Below, one piece after another: positions 31,510 to 40,600 of a stretch of 64,000 nucleotides of DNA. Positions within the stretch are counted from its first letter, which is position 1, and each line of letters starts with the position of its first letter. The notes below the pieces were generated by a model. That model did not search any database and was not told the DNA's origin. It saw only the letters and a program-made list of their open reading frames with translations. Position numbers and translations under genes: made by a program. Origin of the DNA: Ostreococcus mediterraneus (taxonomy: Eukaryota > Chlorophyta > Mamiellophyceae > Mamiellales > Bathycoccaceae); assembly GCA_012295225.1 (NCBI GenBank), contig WMKK01000009.1, positions 455,909 through 519,908 on the forward strand, in the 5' to 3' direction.

Positions 31510-32232
31510 TCAGTCCTTGCCATTGGCAGAGGTAATATCGTGAATACTCGATCGCCTCTTGTTATCTTTCTTATTCATGCTGTTCAGCCGAATGAAGTAT
31601 TTTTGGGCGTGCGAAGCCACTTGCGTCGGGGTGCGCGAGACGACGAAGTTTCTGCTGATGCTTCGCCAGTCACCCTTGCCAAATTTGGCCAAACCAAGAA
31701 GGAACAAACGATGTTCTTCTTCGGTCCATGGAACGCCCTTGCGACGTTCTTGATCACCGCCACTTTTGGCAGCGGGAGCAGCCTTGGACTTCTTCGCCGG
31801 CGGAGCCGGCGGAGAGACGTCGCGCGGCGCCGCGGGCGGCGGCATCGCGGGCATCGTCACCGACGACTTTTGCGTCGGTGAAAAGTTGAAAGTGATTTCG
31901 GCTGTGACGCGATCATCATCGTCATCGTATTCAGGTAGCGGCACGAGTCCTGCTTCAATATTTCGCACGTCCTCCTCCAATTTAGAGAAGTGACACTTGA
32001 TATCGTGCACGCTTTTTTGCGGAATCTGTTCTTGGAGTTGAACCCAATAATCATCCCCCATGATTGGCCAAGATCCATCATAAGACGCCAACGACGTCTC
32101 GAAAAACTTGTCCTCATCAAAAGACCAGCTCACCTGATCATTCCCCATGATTCCCAGGTGCGTGTAAGAAACCGCCCGGCGACCGCCAAAGTCCCCGGCG
32201 TATCCGAAATCCAACGTCGACCCCATCGGCAT
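31510..32232 (-). CDS. DIVARICATA-type MYB/SANT transcription factor (SHAQKYF class)
   Basis: A 240-aa single-exon protein with two MYB-like repeats. The first (~35-95) resembles the RADIALIS/DIV N-terminal SANT domain: WSFDEDKFFETSLASYDG, KSVHDIKCHFSKLEEDV, then the typical tail IEAGLVPLPEY. The second (~165-220) is a SHAQKYF repeat: VPWTEEEHRLFLLGLAKFG, WRSISRNFVVSRTPTQV, then SHAQKYFIRL. Such factors bind I-box/TATCC-like DNA in plants. The linker is Pro/Ala/Lys-rich. The pair of domains separates it from CCA1/RVE clock proteins, which have only the SHAQK repeat. Its upstream DNA contains AAAATATC at about 32379, one base short of an evening element, so circadian control is possible but unproven. 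Confidence 0.9.
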   Translation of the reverse strand: MPMGSTLDFGYAGDFGGRRAVSYTHLGIMGNDQVSWSFDEDKFFETSLASYDGSWPIMGDDYWVQLQEQIPQKSVHDIKCHFSKLEEDVRNIEAGLVPLPEYDDDDDRVTAEITFNFSPTQKSSVTMPAMPPPAAPRDVSPPAPPAKKSKAAPAAKSGGDQERRKGVPWTEEEHRLFLLGLAKFGKGDWRSISRNFVVSRTPTQVASHAQKYFIRLNSMNKKDNKRRSSIHDITSANGKD

Positions 32233-33369
32233 CGGCGGCGGTCGGTAGTAGAATATGTGTGTACTTTAGAAAATTCCAATCGGAACCGTGTGTACCGTGC
32301 GTGTATGCGCGCGCGGAAAACAAAGAATCGTCAAAGATATACGTTCGTCAAAGCGCGTCGTATCGATCTCCTCCTCTTCAAAATATCCCCTCGAGTCTAC
32401 ACGGTGGTGGTATATACCCTGAGGTGGTGTCGTTTCACTAGTGTACCGACAATTGACCGATCACCTAATTTTGTGCGCACACACACACANATTAATAAAA
32501 TCACGCACACGGTTAGTTTCTACCCCACACTATGAAGATCTCCCCCCCCACGCACCAACGGCGCACGACCATCGATTCCGCGGTGCACGGGCGACCCGCG
32601 CGTCGCGCGCGCGCGAAGTTCCCCTCGCCGTGCGTCGTCATCGTCGTCGTCGTCGTCCTCCTCCGAACCCACGCGCGCCGCGACACGCGCGAGCGCATTC
32701 CCACGCATACGCACGTCCCGCGCGACCGCGCGTCGCGCGGTCGCCCGCACCACCCGCGCCCGCGCGCGCGCCCACCGAAGGGCACGCGCACCCATCGTCG
32801 CGCGCGCCAATCACCGCCCCGGTCGTCGTTCGCGGTCGTCGCGCGACGCCGCCGCCCACGTACCTCTCGTGACGATCGCGCGCGTACTACGACCACGCCA
32901 ACCACGTCTCGCGCGTCCTCTCGCGCGTCGTCTCGCGTCGGTTCGCCAAACGCCCGGGACGACGACGGCGCGCGCGGGGGCAACGAAATCGCCGCGCGTC
33001 GCGCTCTCGAGGCGCGCGCGTGACGCGGCGTCGGCGTCGCCCCGTCGCGACGCGCGAGGGGGATATCTCCCATATTAACGAACGCGCCGCGCCCGTGTGC
33101 GCGCGTTCGCGTTCGACGACGACGACGACGACGACGACGCACACGGCGCACGCACGCCGCATGTCCGAAAAATAAATCCCCACGCGCCCTCGCGTCGGGG
33201 TTTCCCCTCGGGTTTTTACGACGACGACCGCGCATCGGCACGAGGTTTAACGCGCTACACTATGCGAGGTGCATCACGCGCGTCGTCCCCAGGGGTGGAC
33301 GCGCGTGGATGTGGATGTGGATTTTTTTTCCCGCGAAATCCGACGCGCGCGCGCGCGCGTGTGCGGGGT

Positions 33370-33481
33370 CGATCGACCGATCGCGACCAGGGCGCGACCG
33401 ATCGCGCGACCGATCGCGCGACCGGGGCGATCGACCGGGGCGATCGCGATCGCCGCCGACCTGGTCGCGATCGGTCGATCG
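33370..33481. repeat. 22-bp perfect inverted repeat with a 68-bp spacer (hairpin-capable)
   Basis: Positions 33370-33391 are the exact reverse complement of 33460-33481. The arms contain GATCGACC and TCGCGACC words. The loop is made of related GCGACCGATC words, so several alternative pairings exist. It sits about 230 bp upstream of the CDKAL1-like ATG. Confidence 0.85.
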
Positions 33482-33564
33482 GTCGATCGGCGCGCGAGAT
33501 CTCGACGAGATCTCGACGAGATCTTTTCGCGCGACGGACGGACGGCGGACGGACGGGCGGCGGG

Positions 33565-33620
33565 GCGTCGGCGCGTCGGCGCGTCGGGGCGTCGGCGCGT
33601 CGGGGCGTCGGGGCGTCGGA
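33565..33620. repeat. 8-bp tandem repeat GCGTCGGN, seven copies
   Basis: Seven contiguous units of GCGTCGGN (N is C, G or A) are followed by imperfect copies to about 33644. The array lies in the 5' leader or extended N-terminal frame of the CDKAL1-like gene. Confidence 0.8.
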
Positions 33621-33706
33621 CGGCGCGTCGGTCGGCGCGTCGCCGGATGGTCGGTGACGCGTCGCCAGTCCGCCGCGCGCGCGCGCGCGCCGCGCCGACG
33701 ATCGCG

Positions 33707-35629
33707 ATGGCGATGATGGGAGACGCGGTGGTGGCGGCGGTCGTCGACGACGTCGACGTCGTCGACGCACGAGACGTGGAGGACGTGGAGGATATATTCC
33801 GCCGCGGTCGCGCGTTCGGTGGTGGTGCGTTCGATGCGCGCGAGGACGACGGGGAGGGGGAGGGGGGCGACGACGCGGTGGTGGTGGTGCGTGGACGGGC
33901 GGCGCGACCGGCGGTGGTGGGCGTGCGACGCGGAGATGCGCGCGAGAAGGACGAGGAGGAGGTGGAGGAGGAGGAGGAGGAGGTGCAGCCGGATGATGAG
34001 TTTGAGGGCACGTACGCTGGGGGTGGCGCGGGCGCGACGACGACGCCCGGTCGCGCGAAGATTTTCATTCACACGTTTGGGTGCTCGCATAACCATAGCG
34101 ACAGCGAGTTTATGGCTGGACAGTTGAAAGAGTATGGGTATGAACTCGTGAAAGATGCCGAGGCCGCTGATGGGTGGTTGGTGAATACGTGTACGGTGAA
34201 AAATCCGAGTCAGAGCGCGATGAATACGGTGATTGAGCGCGGGTTGGGCAAGGACAAAGCCATCGTCGTCGCGGGGTGCGTGCCTCAGGGTGACCGGGGG
34301 GCGAAAGAGCTGAAGGATGTGAGCTTGTTGGGTGTTACACAAATTGATCGCGTTGTTGAGGCCATGGAGCGCACGTTGGCTGGGGATACGGTGCGAATGT
34401 TGGAGAAGAAGGCGCTGCCGACGTTGGACTTGCCCAAGGTGCGTCGGAATGAATTCGTGGAGATTCTACCTCTGTCGACGGGGTGTTTAGGCGCGTGTAC
34501 GTACTGCAAAACTAAACACGCGCGTGGGGATTTGGGATCTTACGAGATTTCCGCCTTGGTGGCGCGCGTAGAACAAGCGATGAGCGAAGGAGTGTCTGAA
34601 ATTTGGCTCTCATCCGAAGACACGGGGGCGTACGGCATCGACTTGGGCACGGATGTCGCGGCGTTGTTTCGCGCTATAACCGCTGTTTTACCAACCGATG
34701 GATCAGTTATGTTGCGTCTTGGTATGACAAATCCTCCGTACATTTTAGCGCATCTCGACGCCGTGGCTGAAGCAATGCGTCACCCGGCGGTGTACGCGTG
34801 GATGCACATTCCGGTGCAAGCCGGATCTAATCGCGTGCTCGATGCGATGAAGCGCGAGTACACGGTGGAGGAATTCAAACAAGTTTGCGATACTTTACTC
34901 GAAGCCGTGCCTGGAATGTCTATTGCGACGGATATCATTGCTGGATTCCCGGGAGAAACCGACGAAGACTGGAAGGAAACCATGGCGTTGATTGAGCACT
35001 ACAAATTTGCCGAGGTACACATTTCGCAGTTTTACCCGCGTCCTGGCACTCCTGCGGCAAAAATGAAGCGTGTACCGACGCAAATCGTCAAAGCTCGCAC
35101 GCGCGAACTCACTGCTTTCTTTGAATCTTATCAACCCCACGAGAGTCTGGTTGGTAAGACAGAACGCGTATGGGTGAGCGACATCGCCCGCGACGGAACA
35201 TCCTTGGTCGCGCATACGAAAAATTACACCCAAATCTTGCTTCCAGGTGGAGAGGACGAACGTGCGCGTTTGATGGGACGTAGCGCCATGGTAAAAATCT
35301 ATGAGTCCTCTAGATGGAGTTGCAAGGCGGAGGTTTTAGAATTGGTCCAACGCGACCCAACCGTGGCGCGAGTGAAGCTCAGTGTGATTTCTTCCGAAGA
35401 AGAAGCGGTGGCAATCCGTGAAAAACTCACTAAAGGTAAACGCGTTCGGATCAAAAAGCCCGCGGTGGCTGAAGTCGTCGAAGGTTGTACGACATGCGGA
35501 AGTGAGACGCCGTGCTCGTCAACAGCGACATCGGCGTCGCGGTATGTAACGCTCGAAAGCGCGCTCTTCGTTGGCGTGTGCGTTGGTGTAATAGGTCTTG
35601 CCTACGCAAAACTATCTAGACGTACGTAG
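33707..35629 (+). CDS. CDKAL1: CDKAL1-like tRNA methylthiotransferase (radical SAM, MiaB family)
   Basis: Converts t6A37 to ms2t6A37 in tRNAs such as tRNA-Lys(UUU). About 640 aa from the ATG at 33707. Residues ~1-110 are acidic low complexity. The UPF0004 domain begins IFIHTFGCSHNHSDSE (~117) with its Fe-S cysteines (NTCTVK, AGCVPQ). The radical SAM site STGCLGACTYCKTKHARG (~258-275) has the CxxxCxxC triad, and a TRAM domain follows at ~470-530. The C-terminus has one hydrophobic helix (LFVGVCVGVIGLAYAKL) followed by Arg residues, a tail anchor like that fixing animal CDKAL1 in the ER. Choice of the eukaryotic-type enzyme over bacterial MiaB rests on this anchor and on the SxxDTGAYGxD region. 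Confidence 0.93.
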   Translation: MAMMGDAVVAAVVDDVDVVDARDVEDVEDIFRRGRAFGGGAFDAREDDGEGEGGDDAVVVVRGRAARPAVVGVRRGDAREKDEEEVEEEEEEVQPDDEFEGTYAGGGAGATTTPGRAKIFIHTFGCSHNHSDSEFMAGQLKEYGYELVKDAEAADGWLVNTCTVKNPSQSAMNTVIERGLGKDKAIVVAGCVPQGDRGAKELKDVSLLGVTQIDRVVEAMERTLAGDTVRMLEKKALPTLDLPKVRRNEFVEILPLSTGCLGACTYCKTKHARGDLGSYEISALVARVEQAMSEGVSEIWLSSEDTGAYGIDLGTDVAALFRAITAVLPTDGSVMLRLGMTNPPYILAHLDAVAEAMRHPAVYAWMHIPVQAGSNRVLDAMKREYTVEEFKQVCDTLLEAVPGMSIATDIIAGFPGETDEDWKETMALIEHYKFAEVHISQFYPRPGTPAAKMKRVPTQIVKARTRELTAFFESYQPHESLVGKTERVWVSDIARDGTSLVAHTKNYTQILLPGGEDERARLMGRSAMVKIYESSRWSCKAEVLELVQRDPTVARVKLSVISSEEEAVAIREKLTKGKRVRIKKPAVAEVVEGCTTCGSETPCSSTATSASRYVTLESALFVGVCVGVIGLAYAKLSRRT

Positions 35630-35722
35630 CTCTTAGCAAAGAACCGCAATGTGCGCGCTAGTATTCATTATAACTATTGTTCTAGTCTATAGCCGGCGAC
35701 AGTTACGTCGGCGACAGTTATC

Positions 35723-36361
35723 TCAAGTCTTCCGTTTACGACACACTAAATAAATCTCTTTACTCTCGCTTCGAGTCGCTTTTGGTTTGAACCAACTCAC
35801 TTTCTCGAATCGACCCTTACTCGCCGCCGTGAGCTCTTCAACCGATCCGCCACCCTCGAGAATTTTGACGACGAGCGAGCCGTCTCGCTTCAGCGCGCCC
35901 TCGTCCACGCCGTCTCCCAACGCCATCCCGAACGCACACTCGGCCAAATCGAGACTCGCCGCGGCATCTACGCTTGCAATTCCTGTCGTACTCGCCATCA
36001 TATCACTCAGCACGACATCAAACGAATGTACACCGCCAATATCGCCGACGTTCGTCTCGCGAATGTCCCTCGTTAACGTCCTCGCCCGCGCCGCATCGAC
36101 ATACCGCAAGCCCTCGACGTCGACCGCGGTCAAATCAACGCCAACCACGCGCGTGGACCGGTGCGCCACCTTGTGCACGACTTGCATCCACGCCCCAGGC
36201 GCGCATCCGAGGTCGAGCACGCGCGCACCGTCCCGCGGCAGTCGCGCGAGCACGCCAAACTTTGCGTCAACCTCGAGCAACTTGAGCGCACTTCGCGCGA
36301 CGAAACCGAGGCGTTTGGCCTCGCGCGCGACCGGATCGAGCGCGCGTCGCGCCGCGCTCAT
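35723..36361 (-). CDS. RlmE/FtsJ-like 2'-O-ribose methyltransferase
   Basis: A 212-aa SAM-dependent methyltransferase. The first ATG in the frame is at 36361; the open frame extends upstream only through a GTG. Motif I reads VLDLGCAPGAWMQV. The K-D-K-E catalytic tetrad of the FtsJ family is visible: Lys in ARSALKLLEVD, Asp in VVLSDMMASTTG, Lys in GSLVVKILEG and Glu in SKEIYLVCR. The size matches bacterial RlmE, which methylates the A-loop U2552 of 23S rRNA, and mitochondrial MRM2. I therefore expect an organellar rRNA enzyme, although no long transit peptide is seen with this start. It converges on the CDKAL1-like gene with 93 bp between stops. Confidence 0.88.
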   Translation of the reverse strand: MSAARRALDPVAREAKRLGFVARSALKLLEVDAKFGVLARLPRDGARVLDLGCAPGAWMQVVHKVAHRSTRVVGVDLTAVDVEGLRYVDAARARTLTRDIRETNVGDIGGVHSFDVVLSDMMASTTGIASVDAAASLDLAECAFGMALGDGVDEGALKRDGSLVVKILEGGGSVEELTAASKGRFEKVSWFKPKATRSESKEIYLVCRKRKT

Positions 36362-36475
36362 TTCCGCCCGCCCAGGCGTCGCCGCCGCGGCACAGTGACG
36401 ACGTTCGCGATTCACTGGTACGGTGCATAGAAAAAATCATTTTGTTTTTGTATGACAAGTGCGTGGCGGCTCGCT

Positions 36476-37367
36476 CTACTTTTTATCCGAGTTATCTCTG
36501 TTCTTGTACGTACCTTCCTCGGTGTTGACGCTGATCATATCACCGATATTAATAAACAACGGCACAGTCACGACAGCGCCAGAGCAAATGGTCGCCGGCT
36601 TGTCCCCGCCGCTCGCGGTGTTCCCCTTCAAGCCCGGGTCGGTGTCGACGACTTCAAACGTGTACGGGTTCGGCACTTCGCAGCCGATAACCTTACCGTT
36701 CCATTGCACAATCTGGCAATCCATACCCTCCTTAACAAACTTGCTCACGGCTATAGGCGGAACGCGAAGCTCTTCGAAGGTCTCCATGTTCATAAACATA
36801 TAATCGTCGCCATCCATGTACGTGTATTGCATCACGTCTCTGCTCACTTCGGCGAGCTCAAACTTTTCACCCGAACGAAACGTCTTTTCATTCGTGTTAC
36901 CAGTCAGCAAGTTACGCATTTTTGTGCGCACAAACGCCGCACCACGACCAGGCTGGACGTGCATAAACTCTACGAAACGCAGTCAAAAACACGTGCGCGA
37001 CGTCAGTTTTCGCTTTATCCGTCCGCGCGCGCCGCTCGCGTCACCCTCGCACACACGCACCAGTAATCTTCCACGGCGCTGAATCGATTTCAAGCGATAA
37101 GCCAACTTTAAAATCCGCCGTCGAGCACGTCAACGCGTTCACCTGCACCGCGACGCGCATAGAAACACGCGATAAAAGTCAGTCTGTGCGCGCGCACCCT
37201 ACACCCTCAGCTTTGCCATCCTGAGCTCGCCCATCCATCGCCCTCGTCGTCGTCGTCATGAGTCGTACCTTGACGACACCTCGCGAACGAGGCGTCGTGG
37301 TGCGCGGCGCGCTGTTCGGACGCATCAACGCGCGCGCGTTCGCGATGGAGTGCGTGGCGGCAAACAT
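36476..37367 (-). CDS. EFP: Plastid elongation factor P
   Basis: Three exons, 37367-37269, 37142-37061 and 36969-36476, giving about 224 aa. Introns 37143-37268 and 36970-37060 have GTACGA and GTGCGT donors and ACTGAC branch boxes. Exon 1 is a transit peptide (MFAATHSIANARALMRPNS). Exon 2 begins VNALTCSTADFKVGLSLEID, the KOW-like domain start. Exon 3 carries EFMHVQPGRGAAFVRTKMRN and the C-terminal signature VDTDPGLKGNTASGG with PATICSGAVVTVPLFI. EF-P relieves ribosome stalling at polyproline. The loop-tip residue, normally Lys and the site of beta-lysylation in E. coli, is Arg (codon 36944-36946). The start is chosen because it gives a plausible plastid peptide and in-phase splicing. Confidence 0.92.
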
Positions 37368-37622
37368 CTTTTCGAAGCGATGCGACGAGTGGCGCGCGCG
37401 AGGCCGCGGTGGCTGCCGACGTCATACCTCGGCGTTGTGTTTGACATTATATGGGCCTGTGTTCGACATTATATGGGGGTCTGTGTATACATGGGGCTAT
37501 GGTCTATGTTATATGTAAATGATTCCTGGGGTTATGATTGGTCACGCGATGGACTACCCCAAATTGCGCCGAGGTTTGCGCGAACACAGGAGAGAGAGTG
37601 GTGCTGATGGTACACGGGCGCG

Positions 37623-40600
37623 CTACTTTACCGACGACGCGGCGAGAAACACCGCGGGATCGACGACCGCAGGGTCGTTTGCCGTGGTGGATTGGTCGGT
37701 GAATGTGCGCACGAGCTGGGACGCGGGGGCCGGGGAGGATGGCGAAGCGTCGACTTCGTGCGACGGGATGTGCGCCGCGCGGTTGTGCGACGGTTTGCCG
37801 AGCCGCGCGGCGGCGTGCTTTGAGACTTGGATGTGTGCTGGAGCGCCAGGTGGAAGATACTGGTGCGTGGATGTCAATGCTGGTGCTGTTGTGGAGTCGG
37901 GGAGTGAAGATGGTTTCTTCACGCGCGACGGCGACAACGGCGGGGACATGGGCACGGAGACGTGGCCGACTTCGCTCGCCGCTATTTGCAGGTCGGATTC
38001 GACGGCGCACTTGGAATCATTCGAATTAAGTTCAGTGGCTTGAATCTTCCATTCGATGATTGCTTTGTTGGTGTACGCTTGGGATTTGCGTACGGCAGCA
38101 TCCATTTGCTGCACCGTCAACGCGTTGGCCATCCACGCCGACACCCCGGGTGGGCGAAGGTGTAAATTGATACGGTGGTCCCGGTTGAGCTTTTCCAAGT
38201 GTTGCTTTGTCGTCGTGGCTGTCAACGCGCTCAATACGTCTGCATAGGAAGGGTTGTCCAGATTTTTTTCTTTGGTTTTGCCCATGCCGAATGGGTTGAG
38301 ACGATCCCAAAGCAAGCCAAACCCGCTTATGCCTCGATCGTGCGGCGTCAAGTCACGAAACGATATGAAATCTTTGTCTTCAACATCGATGACGATAACC
38401 GTCTCCACGCCCATCTCTGTGCGCATCACATCCACTGGAACGCTGTTTAGATATCCACCATCGACGAGCAGCTCATTGTTTTCATCTCTAACGGGTGGCA
38501 ACAAACCGAGCACCGTCATCGATGCTCGAATTGAACGCCACAGTAATCCAGATTTGTGCACCGTCAAGCATCCTTTAGTCAAATTGGTACTGCAACAGAA
38601 AAAGTTGAGCCATAGATCTTCAATTTCAGTGTCGAAACCCACGGATGATTTCACTACGCCATCCAAGCCTTTACCGCTGAAGAGCGAGAGCAGTGGTAGA
38701 GTTAAATCCGTCAGCAGATGATGCGGCGAACTCAAGACGTGCATGTTTTCACGTAACATGGGCAGCATGTGCGATGTTGATAAAGAACGCGCGTACATTC
38801 CAGCAGTAAGGGTGCCTTGGCTTGTACCTCCAATGCAATCAATCGGAATACCATTTTCTTCGAGCGCGCGTAGAGCACCGAGATGCGCCAAACCGCCGCC
38901 GCCGCCGCCTGTCAAAATCACGCCGACACTATGTCCAGAGATGTATCGAGCCAATCGCGCCATGTCTTCTTTTGCACTCAGACGAACGTGGTGATGACGA
39001 GCAAGAGAACTTCTGTTCTTTCGCCAGCTATGTGTGTTATGCGGCGTGCTTCCTGGCTCGTGAATTAACACCAACTCTGATCGAGCGCTGTTCCGCGTGC
39101 GCCAAATCAAACGTTGCTCGTGCATCAAAGGTGTACTGTTAGTTCGGTCAGCATGAGCGACGACCAGCACGCAATCTGCTTGACTCGCACATACCTTACT
39201 CCAGCTCGAAGTATGCGCGTCGGCTTGTAACACGATGAATCGATGCACTTCTTCTTGTTGCGCCATCCAACCGGTGAGCTTTGAGCGATAAAACAAATTA
39301 TCCAAGCGCTCCGTCGTGCCGTCAGCAAAAGTCTCATCTATGGATGATTTATCCAGTAACAACGTCGAACCGAACAAAGACAGCGCTTGTTGAAGTGCGC
39401 TTGCAAAAGAATCAATCTGTGTGGCACCATCGGCGGGAATGAGACAAATCGTCACGAGTTCTGCGTGCGCTCGATCGCCACCGTGAAAGTTGTTTTGAAG
39501 CTTACACGCCACCAACTCGAGCAAGCGACTTGAAACCTCTGCATGGTATGCGTTGATGATCGTCAACGCCCCATGCGACATGCGAACTAATTCAGTGTCT
39601 CGAGATGTCACCGCGGTGGATGAGTATTTGCCGTGCGCGAGGAGCGGCGCTTCGCCAATCGTATCGCCTCGTCCTCGTTCTCGCACGACGTCAAATTTCT
39701 GCCGTCGCGATTGCTTCAATCGAACTCGACCACTAATGATGATAAACATACTGGTGGCATCTTCATCAACCAAGAACACGTGTTCACCGCTTCGCAACCA
39801 AACTCTGTTGAGTCCGAAACCGATGAAGTTGCGAATGAGCACCCCCAAGGAACTCGACGCTTGACGCAACAGCGCAATGTACGCTTCAATCTCTTTAGCA
39901 CACAGAGTGTCGAGAATCTCCCCCGTGACGACGAGCACCTCACAATCTTCTGCCGCACTTTGATTTTCTCTAAAAGGTGAGCGAGTCATAAAGTGTGCGG
40001 CGCCTAAAAGCTGCAAAGCGCGCACAGGAGCTCCGCGAACGCCGTCACCCTTAGGCCAAGGTACGGCTTCTCGTACAATCGAACCCTTAACTAGAATGTA
40101 AAACTCCTCCGTGGGCACATTCTCTTCAAACACGGGCTCGCCAGCGAAAAATACTCGCCGTTCACAGTATTTTTCAAACACTGGCATGTGTTCGAGCATT
40201 TTTGAGTCTGTGAGCGCGCACGCGTCGTCCGCCTCGGGCTGTCCTTTGAGCGACTTTCGCGGCATTCCCAAAAAATCTATGAGCGAGAACTGCGCCACAC
40301 GCCACAATCGAGCGATCGCTTGCTGCAGATAAAGCTGTAATGTATGCGGATGCCGCCTCACAAAGTCAAGGAACACGCTCTGTGACACGCGAACGACGCG
40401 CGCGCCATCCTCCATGGCGATGCAACTCACGCTTCGCGCGTCGCCATCCAACACGTCGATGTCCCCGACCGACTCACCTTCCTGAAGAATATTCGTCAAC
40501 AACGGCGGAGCGCCACTTCCAGATTGTGCTTGTAAGTAGACACCCACCGAACCTTGCACCACAATGTATATTCCGCTCGAACTCTCGTCCCCTTGTCTAA

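Larger units (their letters stand above)
32233..33706. other. 1.47-kb divergent region MYB / CDKAL1-like, extremely GC-rich
   Basis: The half nearer the MYB gene is moderately AT-rich, has a CA microsatellite and contains the window's only undetermined base (n at 32490). From about 32560 on it is dominated by CGCG and CGTC words, and frames are open everywhere on both strands, which reflects composition rather than genes. It contains a (GAC)n run (33115-33140), a 22-bp inverted repeat and an 8-bp tandem array. The frame of the CDKAL1-like gene is open back to 33269, 146 codons upstream of the chosen ATG. Confidence 0.45.

Noticed and set aside
32513-33241. A 242-codon minus-strand frame and several plus-strand frames
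   Set aside because: Extreme GC composition removes stops on both strands; the predicted proteins are Arg/Ala low complexity and lack any motif.
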